Part shown: piece after piece, positions 17,476-23,776 of the stretch
Position numbering within the stretch: the first letter of the stretch is position 1
Layout: each line of letters begins with the position of its first letter
Source: Labrys monachus
Lineage (GTDB): Bacteria > Pseudomonadota > Alphaproteobacteria > Rhizobiales > Labraceae
NCBI RefSeq assembly: GCF_030814655.1
Contig: NZ_JAUSVK010000001.1
Coordinates: 3,243,501 to 3,307,500, forward strand
Length of the DNA stretch: 64,000 bases
Reading direction: 5' to 3'
The notes under the pieces: model-generated
Seen by the model: only the letters and a program-made list of their open reading frames with translations
Told to the model about the DNA's origin: nothing
The model's database searches: none
Program-made: the position numbers and the translations under genes

Positions 17476-18185
17476 CGGGACATGTCCTTTATGTCTTCTT
17501 CGACAATCTGCAGGATCGCGAGCGTCTTCTGCCGCGCCGTGTCCGGATCGTGCCGGGCGATGGCGTCGAACAGCTCGCGATGAAAGGGAAAGGACCGGCG
17601 CGCGAAATCGGGCCGGTCGAAGGGCTTTTCAAAGAAACTCTCGAAGGCGCCGCGCATCTGCTCGAGCAGCTGGCCGAACAGCGGGTTGTGGCTGGCGTCG
17701 TAGATGGCGAGGTGGAAAGCGAGGTCTTCCAGGCCGGCGGTCCCCTTCTCGTGATGGACGGCCTCCATCGCATCGAGCTTCGCCTCGATGGCAGCGATGT
17801 CGTCGGGTGTCGCGCGCAGGGCCGCAAGAGCGCTGGCCTCGCTTTCGAGCCCGCGCCGGACGTCGAGCGTCTGCAGCAGGCGGTCGCGCAGCAGCGCGGT
17901 GTCGATCACCAGCGGCATGTGGATGGCGTCGGCCGACGTCGCCTTGAGCAGATAGGTGCCGCTGCCCTTGCGCGATTCCACCACGCCGAGCGCCTGGAGC
18001 TTGCGGATCACCTCGCGCACGGTGGAGCGGCCGACGGCGAGCGTCTCCATCAATTGCCGTTCGGTCGGCAGGCGATCGCCGGGCCGGATGCCCGAGCTTG
18101 CGATGAAGCCGGCGATCGCGCGCATCACGTCATCCGCCCTGTCGGCGGATGGCAACGGCGAGAGTCCGGGAACGGCGGTGCGCAA
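17472..18185 (-). CDS. GntR family (FadR subfamily) transcriptional regulator
   Basis: The roughly 237-residue protein has an N-terminal winged helix (GIRPGDRLPTERQLMETL, VGRSTVREVIRKLQALGVVE, GSGTYLL). An all-helical FCD effector domain follows (LQTLDVRRGLESEASALAA, FHLAIYDASHNPLFGQLLEQ, HRELFDAIARHD). The FCD metal/ligand-binding positions Asp, His and His are present. The farthest start is TTG 18185; an internal ATG (DDVMRAI) is less likely because it trims the first helix. It heads a two-gene operon with the PLP lyase and probably autoregulates. Confidence 0.88.
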   Translation of the reverse strand: MRTAVPGLSPLPSADRADDVMRAIAGFIASSGIRPGDRLPTERQLMETLAVGRSTVREVIRKLQALGVVESRKGSGTYLLKATSADAIHMPLVIDTALLRDRLLQTLDVRRGLESEASALAALRATPDDIAAIEAKLDAMEAVHHEKGTAGLEDLAFHLAIYDASHNPLFGQLLEQMRGAFESFFEKPFDRPDFARRSFPFHRELFDAIARHDPDTARQKTLAILQIVEEDIKDMSR

Positions 18186-18207
18186 GGACGTATCTCAGCG
18201 AGACGAA

Positions 18208-18224
18208 TTGGTCTGACATCTGAC
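18208..18224 (-). promoter_or_regulatory. candidate GntR operator at the regulator's own start site
   Basis: The plus-strand sequence TTGGTCTGACATCTGAC holds a near match to the FadR-type half-palindrome TGGT-N3-AC and a TCTGACA/TCTGAC direct repeat. It lies just downstream of the predicted -10 element of the GntR promoter, a suitable place for autorepression. Confidence 0.4.
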
Positions 18225-18250
18225 TATTTCCGCTCCCTGCCGGATGTCAA
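18222..18250 (-). promoter_or_regulatory. promoter of the GntR-lyase operon
   Basis: On the minus strand a perfect -35 TTGACA (18250-18245) is followed after 17 bp by ATAGTC (18227-18222). It lies about 40 bp upstream of the GntR start. Confidence 0.5.
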
Positions 18251-18307
18251 GTGCCGGGATGGCGCGATCACGGCAGCGCGGTTGGATCAGCGCGGCACGA
18301 AAAACAA

Positions 18308-18322
18308 GAACAAATAGAGAAC
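18308..18322. promoter_or_regulatory. LexA box (GAAC-N7-GAAC) upstream of the toxin locus
   Basis: GAAC-AAATAGA-GAAC is an exact match to the alphaproteobacterial SOS operator, the direct repeat GTTC-N7-GTTC on the other strand. Its A-rich spacer is like strong family sites. The box ends 5 bp before a -35-like hexamer on the plus strand, pointing toward the toxin gene. The same architecture is found at lexA in this window (52020-52034), so the regulator and its site type are both present. Confidence 0.75.
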
Positions 18323-18327
18323 AAATC

Positions 18328-18356
18328 TTGACGTCGTCCCGCAGCCCGTGGGATAA
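18328..18356 (+). promoter_or_regulatory. promoter adjoining the LexA box
   Basis: TTGACG (18328-18333) and GGATAA (18351-18356) are 17 bp apart; GATAAG at 18352 with spacing 18 is an alternative. Transcription would start near 18363 and run toward the toxin gene, first meeting the hairpin at 18377-18403. Confidence 0.5.
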
Positions 18357-18376
18357 GAAAGCATGACGACATCTGG

Positions 18377-18403
18377 CGCCCGGAGCTTTGCTTCGGGCGT
18401 TTT
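18377..18403 (+). terminator. intrinsic terminator-like hairpin just after the SOS promoter
   Basis: CGCCCGGAGC pairs with GCTTCGGGCG (one G-U pair) around a 3-nt loop, followed by TTTT at 18400-18403. Only about 15 nt separate the predicted transcription start from the stem, so it would make a roughly 40-nt RNA unless read through. It is a candidate attenuator or small RNA. Confidence 0.6.
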
Positions 18404-18430
18404 GCATTTTCGGACGCCTTCGTCGTCTTC

Positions 18431-18449
18431 GCGCGGGCATGGCCCGCGC
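18431..18449 (+). other. GC-rich stem-loop in the toxin leader
   Basis: GCGCGGGC/GCCCGCGC is a perfect 8-bp inverted repeat with a 3-nt loop. It lies between two terminator-like hairpins upstream of the toxin gene. No T-run follows. Confidence 0.45.
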
Positions 18450-18525
18450 GCCCACAGGTCCGGCGTCGCCCCCTGTCCCGATCCCGATCCGCACTGACTG
18501 CCCGGCCCGCTCCCGAACCCACCCG

Positions 18526-18553
18526 GCCCGCCCTCACCGGCGGGCTTTTGTTT
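18526..18553 (+). terminator. intrinsic terminator abutting the toxin gene's ribosome-binding site
   Basis: GCCCGCC (18526-18532) pairs with GGCGGGC (18539-18545) around a 6-nt loop, followed by TTTTGTTT (18546-18553). The GGAG Shine-Dalgarno of the toxin gene begins at 18554. A terminator directly ahead of a start site suggests attenuation, or protection of the gene from upstream read-through. Confidence 0.65.
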
Positions 18554-18563
18554 GGAGCAAGCC

Positions 18564-21500
18564 TTGCCCCGCTTTCCCGATTACGTGGCGCAGGAGGGCC
18601 TTGCCGTGCCCGCCGCGCCGCAGATCCAGGCCTATGACGACGCCGCCAAGGCGCTGCAGCAGCTCGGCCAGACCGTCGGCGACGTCGCCGCCCGCTGGCT
18701 GGCGCGCCAGAAGCAGCAGGCCGATTTCGACGACCAGGTCGCCTTCCAGCGCCACACCCTCGCCCAGGACCAGGCCCTGCAGCAGGCCCGGGCCGGCATG
18801 GCGCCCGAGGCGACCGGCTTCCATGACGCCGTCATGGCCGGCCGCGCCCAGGCGGACGATGCGTTCCTCAAGACCGTCTCGCCCGCCAACCGCCAGACCT
18901 ATGCCGGCCTGCTCACCCTCGACCGCGACCGCACCTCCCTCGCCGCCGCCCGCATGGAATTCGAGGGACGCGGCGCCTATGAGCAGGCCGCCTTCGGCCA
19001 GTCGGCCGCCGCCATGGCCGACCAGGTGCGCGTCAGCCCGGGCCTGCTGCCCTCCGCCCTCGGCGTGCTGAAGGCGCAGCAGGCCAACCAGTCGAGCGTG
19101 CCGCCGGCGGTCCGTGCGACGCAGTGGACGGCGACGCAGCAGGCCCTGCAGACCGCCGGCTGGCAGGGCCGCCATGGCGACGATCCCTCCGGCCGGGGCC
19201 TCGCCGAACTCGGGATGACGCTCTCGCCCGAGGACCGGGCCGTCCTGCCGCTCATGATGGACGAAGGGCCGGTTGATCCCAGCGTCGACACCCTCACCCC
19301 GGCGCAGCGCCGGCAGCTCGCCCTCGACTGGCAAACGAACCAGACCCAGAAGCAGGCCGCCGCCCAGGCCGATATCGCCGGGCTGCAGCAGCGCCTCGCC
19401 GACATGCCGCTCGCCGGCACGCTCCAGGGCCCGCCGCCGGACCGAAACACCTTCATCGCCGCCTATGGCCCCGAGGAGGGTACCCGGCGCTTCGACGAGG
19501 CCGATGCCTTCGTCAGCAAGGATGCGCCGGCGATCACCGCGCTGCTGCATCAGCCGGACCGCGCCCAGGACGCCGCGCTTGCCCACTACGCCGCCACCAC
19601 CGCCTCTGACGGCCAGCGCTTCCTCGCCAACGCCGCCGCCGCCGTCGCCCGCTACCGGGCCGCGCGCGCCGCCGACCCGGTCGGCACCCTCGGCAAACTC
19701 TATCCCGCCCTCGCCCGAAGCTGGCAGGCCCTCGAAGGCGCCGATCCCGCCACGCTGCGGCAGAACCTGCCCGGCCTCGTCGACCGGACGGCCGCCCTGA
19801 TGGACGCCGCCGGCGTGCCGGCAGGCGAGCGGCGCTATCTGCCCCGGGCCATGGCCTCCGCCATCGTCGGGGCCTTCGCCGATACGAGCAGGCCGATGGC
19901 CGAGCGCATCGGCCCGCTGCGCGACACCATCGCGGCGATCCGCGATCCCGCCCGGCAATATGCCCTGTTCCGGCAACTCGTCGATGGCGGCATCCCCCGC
20001 CTGCTCGAACCGGCCGTCGCCGCCTATGCGCGCGGCGACAATGCCGCCGCCGGCCGGCTGTTCGCGGCCGTCCTGTCCGATCCGGGACAGACCAGCGCCA
20101 TCGGTGCCGCCGCACCGGCGAGCCCCGTCGCGCTCGACAACGCCGCCATTCCCCCGGCGCCGCCCCGCCCCGGCGCCGGCACGGACATCGATCTGTCCGC
20201 GTCGGCGGCGAGCCAGATCGCCCACACCGCCGGCATGGCGGGCATCGACCCGTCCCCGATCGCGCAGGCGCTCTTCCCGCGCCTGGTGCGCAACAACCTC
20301 AAGACCAATGGCGGCGACATCCCCGCCGCCAACGCCCTCGCCGCCGCCGACCTGCGCAAACCCGGCGGCAGCGATGCTCCCATCCGCTACGCCTACCTGC
20401 TGCGCACCGACAAAAGCGGACCGGGCCAATCCGGCATCCTCGTTCCGAAGCCCCAGGCACCGGAGGATGGCGGATCTGCCATCAACAGCGGTGCCGCAGA
20501 CACCCAGGCGGCCGGAGCCGCCTCCGCTTCACCGGCGATCCCTGCCGGTAGTCACTCCTATCGGGCGGACATCACCTTCGCAAACCAGGATCCCTACGGT
20601 CCGTCACACTACCTCAACCCCTCATGGATGACCGACCCCGACTATCTCCGGGCGGTATGGGCGGAGGACCAGTCTCTCGACGATATCCAGCAGGCTTATC
20701 GGGATGCGCAGGCGCGGGGCGACAGGGCGGCTCAGCGAAGCTACGCCATGGCCTATGTCGCCAAGGAACATCAGCAAAGTCCCACCTGGATGTGGTTCGA
20801 CGACAGGGCTCGTGCCGTGTCTCGCGGCATTCCCATCGTCGGCGGGGCCGCCGACGAGTTTGAAGCCGGACTGAATGCGCCCCTCTCCGCCGTCATCGGC
20901 GACGGCAAGGCCTATGAGGAGGCGCTCGACTATCAGCGCGCCCGCGACAGCTATTTCGACCAGAACTATCCCTGGACCTCCAACGCCCTCCAGTTCGCCG
21001 GCACCGTCGCCGGGACGGCGGCATTTGGCGCGCCATCGTCGCTTGGCGGCAGCGCCGCGATGGGGGTCGCCATCGGCGGAGCGGATGGCTTCATGCGCGG
21101 CGAAGGCGGCTTCCGGAACCGCATGGAAGCCGCCGCTTGGGGCGCGGCGGTCGGCGGAGTCATGGGCGCCGCAGCCCCCCTCGCCGGCCGGGCAGCCTCG
21201 CGCCTGGGCCGATCATTGGCGGACAAATATCCCGCCATGTTCCGGCAGGCCGGACAGCGGGCCGCTGAGGCCAATACGCCCGTTCCGGCGAAAGGCAAAG
21301 CAGACACACCAAGCCCATCGCCACAGCAATCTGCCGGGCCGCCAGAGAATCCGCAGCCGGAGGCGGCCACTGGCGCCTCCGTTGACAAGAACAAAACAGG
21401 ATCATACTATTCCGCTCGTCCCGACTATTCCGGCGCTCTGACGGACGGGTACCGCAAGGCCGGTGACACCACCATTCTTGGCCCGTGGGGCCCTTTAGCA

Positions 21501-22082
21501 AAGGTAGCCCCCCAGGCGAAAATCTACTTCAATCGCTCCCGGACCATGGCATTTTCGTTTGACGAGCAGACAGGCAGCGTGACAAGGATCAATACAAGCC
21601 TCAAGCAAAGGCTAGATAAATCTGGGAACAAATCGGGAACATGGATATCCGGCGAAAGAGGCAATGGCTCCTTTCTTTCCAACAACCCGGCAGCGAGAGC
21701 TGCCACAAACGGTAGAGGTGTAGAATACATCGACGGGTCGGGCAAATTCGACCCCCACTCCCTTGCTGATGTCGAGCTCGAGAATATGTCGGCAGATAGG
21801 GACATAAATTTTGACAATGGCGACCTTTTGATTTCCAAGAACCCAGCATTGATAGAAAAGCTGGGCATCCAGGCGAAAAACAAATCCGTCGGCGTAACAC
21901 CAAGGGATGTTGAAATTTGGCGCAAAGCTAACGGCTATACCTGGCATGAGCATCACAACCTGCGAACTTTGCAGCTAATTCCCAGCGTTATCAACAACAA
22001 TCACCCTCACTTCGGTGGAGTCGGTGAAATAAACGCCGCGCGACGGCTTTATAATGAGGAGATAAGACGATGGGAACGATAG
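18564..22082 (+). CDS. polymorphic toxin: phage ejection-protein-like N-terminus with HNH/EndoVII (WHH-like) nuclease tip
   Basis: TTG 18564 is the start because GGAG lies 6 bases upstream; the product is 1172 residues. Residues ~1-500 are Ala/Gln/Arg-rich and helical (AYDDAAKALQQLGQTVGDVA), like structural or ejected proteins of tailed phages. Residues ~690-870 contain a conserved-looking block (GGAADEFEAGL) and a glycine-zipper hydrophobic stretch (GSAAMGVAIGGADGFM), which may cross a membrane. A Pro/Ser/Gln linker (~900-940) leads to an AT-rich C-terminal domain. Its last 60 residues hold TWHEHHN (W1127, H1128), LQLIPS and HPHFGG (H1149), the layout of HNH/EndoVII-superfamily nuclease toxins. 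The immunity-like gene overlaps the end by 13 nt. The N-terminal assignment is inference; the nuclease tip is fairly secure. The likely role is DNA cleavage in competitors or in phage-related conflict. Confidence 0.75.
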   Translation: MPRFPDYVAQEGLAVPAAPQIQAYDDAAKALQQLGQTVGDVAARWLARQKQQADFDDQVAFQRHTLAQDQALQQARAGMAPEATGFHDAVMAGRAQADDAFLKTVSPANRQTYAGLLTLDRDRTSLAAARMEFEGRGAYEQAAFGQSAAAMADQVRVSPGLLPSALGVLKAQQANQSSVPPAVRATQWTATQQALQTAGWQGRHGDDPSGRGLAELGMTLSPEDRAVLPLMMDEGPVDPSVDTLTPAQRRQLALDWQTNQTQKQAAAQADIAGLQQRLADMPLAGTLQGPPPDRNTFIAAYGPEEGTRRFDEADAFVSKDAPAITALLHQPDRAQDAALAHYAATTASDGQRFLANAAAAVARYRAARAADPVGTLGKLYPALARSWQALEGADPATLRQNLPGLVDRTAALMDAAGVPAGERRYLPRAMASAIVGAFADTSRPMAERIGPLRDTIAAIRDPARQYALFRQLVDGGIPRLLEPAVAAYARGDNAAAGRLFAAVLSDPGQTSAIGAAAPASPVALDNAAIPPAPPRPGAGTDIDLSASAASQIAHTAGMAGIDPSPIAQALFPRLVRNNLKTNGGDIPAANALAAADLRKPGGSDAPIRYAYLLRTDKSGPGQSGILVPKPQAPEDGGSAINSGAADTQAAGAASASPAIPAGSHSYRADITFANQDPYGPSHYLNPSWMTDPDYLRAVWAEDQSLDDIQQAYRDAQARGDRAAQRSYAMAYVAKEHQQSPTWMWFDDRARAVSRGIPIVGGAADEFEAGLNAPLSAVIGDGKAYEEALDYQRARDSYFDQNYPWTSNALQFAGTVAGTAAFGAPSSLGGSAAMGVAIGGADGFMRGEGGFRNRMEAAAWGAAVGGVMGAAAPLAGRAASRLGRSLADKYPAMFRQAGQRAAEANTPVPAKGKADTPSPSPQQSAGPPENPQPEAATGASVDKNKTGSYYSARPDYSGALTDGYRKAGDTTILGPWGPLAKVAPQAKIYFNRSRTMAFSFDEQTGSVTRINTSLKQRLDKSGNKSGTWISGERGNGSFLSNNPAARAATNGRGVEYIDGSGKFDPHSLADVELENMSADRDINFDNGDLLISKNPALIEKLGIQAKNKSVGVTPRDVEIWRKANGYTWHEHHNLRTLQLIPSVINNNHPHFGGVGEINAARRLYNEEIRRWER

Positions 22083-22543
22083 AAGATCCTGTTTTTGGAA
22101 AACTACAACCGCGCGGCAGATATTTGGCACGCAACTATGATGTACTCATATTTAGCGAAAACAGGAATATAACCTTACTAGTCGATAACGATGACAAGCC
22201 AACACACCAGCAACAAGAGATTTTTATTAAATTCGATAGACACAAAGAGAAATGCATTAAGGATATTGAAAAATCAATTTACGCATATTATCTTTCAATT
22301 CTGGAAGAAACAAGATCTGATTTGGGAGATGTCGCCAATGAAGAAATGCCTATTGTATCAAATATAAACGAATTGGGAGCTCTAGTTCCACTGGAGAAAA
22401 TAATTATCAGAGACCCATATTATTACGAAGCCAATATTATGGGGTTTATGTTTGGTTGCACCTGGGATGACAGCCATGGGCTTGGTGTCGAATTGACGGA
22501 TAACAAGGTGACGGGCGTAGGTCAGCAAGACATCGTCCTTTGA
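22070..22543 (+). CDS. immunity protein for the HNH nuclease toxin
   Basis: The 157-residue acidic protein starts inside the last codons of the toxin gene (13-nt overlap). It is AT-rich and has no signal peptide or membrane segment, as expected for a cytosolic inhibitor. It aligns along its whole length with the protein at 23069-23536: DPVFGKL at the start, KFDRHKEKCIKDIEKSIYAYY, SILEETRSDL, MPIVSNINEL and FGCTWDDSHGLGVELTDN. The C-terminal C-x-W-D...HG-L-G-V pattern resembles a widespread DUF6985-like immunity-type domain; I could not test this. The role is inferred from position, the paralogue pair and the cognate toxin tips. Confidence 0.75.
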   Translation: MGTIEDPVFGKLQPRGRYLARNYDVLIFSENRNITLLVDNDDKPTHQQQEIFIKFDRHKEKCIKDIEKSIYAYYLSILEETRSDLGDVANEEMPIVSNINELGALVPLEKIIIRDPYYYEANIMGFMFGCTWDDSHGLGVELTDNKVTGVGQQDIVL

Positions 22544-22583
22544 GGCACTGACAGTCCTTGGTAAGCCAGCGGCGGCGATTGAG

Positions 22584-22829
22584 TCAGGCGCCGCCACGGT
22601 CTTGGACATCGGTGGAATGGACGATGGCCTGCCTGCGGATCGACGACGAGACCCTTTTCTTGCTCTTGACCGTATGCCCGCATTGCAGCGAGGCGAGTCC
22701 AAGCCCCTTTTCCGCGCTCAGGCTGTCGATGATCGCGACCGCCGGACTCGCCTCCCGGCCCCGCTCACGGCATTGGACGTGGAGGACATGAGGCAGCCGA
22801 TCGAGCATACGGTAACGTTCCCCATGCAC
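22584..22829 (-). pseudogene. decayed IS5-family transposase remnant
   Basis: The minus strand encodes GREASPAVAIIDSLSAEKG, a degenerate KSKKR block and IVHSTDVQDRGGA. These match the middle of IS5-family DDE transposases, whose usual forms are GREASPSAAIIDSQS, KGRKRH and VVHPADVQDRDGA. The D of IIDS and the D of DVQDRDG mark the conserved core. The flanks are missing or frame-shifted, no terminal inverted repeats are seen, and the fragment is about 250 bp against roughly 800 bp for a full gene. It lies between the two toxin/immunity cassettes. Confidence 0.65.
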
Positions 22830-22886
22830 GAAATAGCTCTACCCCGCTACGCCGCGGCAGGTCTTTCGGCAATGCCGCTCCGCTAA

Positions 22887-23081
22887 CGCAGCGTCACGCC
22901 CGCCGACGTTAAAAAGTGGCGCGAGGTGAATGGATATCTGTGGCACGAGAAAAGCGACTTGAAAACCATTCAGCTTGTTCGTTCGATCATCAATCAAAAC
23001 TATCCCCATCTCGGCGGCATCGGTGAAATCAAGGCTGCTCGCCGCCGCATAAAAAAGGAGAAAGAGAAATGGAACCCCTGA
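22887..23081 (+). pseudogene. orphan (headless) HNH nuclease toxin tip
   Basis: After a stop codon at 22884 an open frame of 64 codons has no start codon or ribosome-binding site at its head. It reads VTPADVKKWREVNGYLWHEK, then LKTIQLVRSIINQNYPHLGG and IGEIKAARRR. It is colinear with the last ~65 residues of the toxin at 18564-22082 (VTPRDVEIWRKANGYTWHEH ... PHFGGVGEINAARR). The W-H-E and P-H-x-G-G signature is kept. It ends 13 nt inside the following immunity gene, exactly as in the intact cassette. The upstream part was lost at the IS remnant, or the tip is a silent cassette that could recombine onto the full-length gene. Confidence 0.75.
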
Positions 23082-23536
23082 ACGACCCGATCTTTGGTGA
23101 GTTGATCGACCGCGACGAAGCCGGCGATTGGTACCGCTGGTACGAAATTGACCTATTCGGAGAGCGCAAATCCGTGCGCCTCGCTGTTACCTACACCGCA
23201 AAGCCGACCGAAGCGCAGCAATCGACATTCCTGAAGTTCGAACAACACAAACAAGCCTGTATCAATAATATCGAAAAGGCCATTTTTAATTATTATAATT
23301 CCATTCTCGAAGAGGTACGAGCCGACCTGGAAGAAGATGCCGATGAGGTGATGCCAATCATTTCAACCGTGAACGAGTTGAACGATCTGGTCACATTGGA
23401 GGAGATTATCGTCGCTCCCAGCGACAGAGAAATCGGTTTTCTCTTCGAGTGTACGTGGGAGATCGAACATGGCCTTGGCGTACAGTTGCGGGACAACGAA
23501 GTGACGAAGGTCGGCTTTCAGGACGTCATCATCTGA
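23069..23536 (+). CDS. second immunity protein, paralogue of the one at 22070-22543
   Basis: The 155-residue protein has an intact frame and a good ribosome-binding site (AAAGGAGAAAGAG region). It shares with its paralogue DPIFGEL, KFEQHKQACINNIEKAIFNYY, SILEEVRADL, MPIISTVNEL and FECTWEIEHGLGVQLRDN. Retention of an intact immunity gene beside a headless toxin tip fits selection for protection against a toxin variant carried by relatives. It overlaps the orphan tip by 13 nt. It has no signal peptide. The function is inferred from context. Confidence 0.75.
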   Translation: MEPLNDPIFGELIDRDEAGDWYRWYEIDLFGERKSVRLAVTYTAKPTEAQQSTFLKFEQHKQACINNIEKAIFNYYNSILEEVRADLEEDADEVMPIISTVNELNDLVTLEEIIVAPSDREIGFLFECTWEIEHGLGVQLRDNEVTKVGFQDVII

Positions 23537-23776
23537 AGGGGCTTTGATCTGTCCTACCTCGTTTTATCGATCGCTGCTGGTCGACGCGCTAGGCAGAGCT
23601 AGCCGCCTTTGCCCGACAATGGGGCGGCCGTCGCCGATGCCGATCCCGCCAAGCTCCGGCAGCCCGGCGGCGACCCGCCTCACTGCGGTCGCTGTCCGGA
23701 TTTGCGCACTCCGCAATTGCTTTCCGGCGCGTCTTGGCGCAAAGGACTGCCCTTTCAACAGTCAGCGAGGGTCCGA

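Noticed and set aside
18363-18551. Small protein-coding gene starting at the ATG at 18363 under the LexA promoter
   Set aside because: The frame runs directly through a terminator hairpin, has no ribosome-binding site and overlaps structured leader DNA.
18564-22082. Classification of the large gene as Rhs, CDI (CdiA) or LXG toxin
   Set aside because: There are no YD repeats, no TPS or haemagglutinin repeats, no VENN-type pretoxin motif and no LXG helix pattern.
22887-23081. Orphan tip as an independent expressed gene
   Set aside because: There is no start codon or ribosome-binding site at the head; an internal GTG at 22926 would remove part of the conserved block.
23537-23776. Possible third toxin tip or immunity gene between the second immunity gene and rimO
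   Set aside because: No W-H...H-x-G-G motif, no immunity-like block and no supported frame were found.
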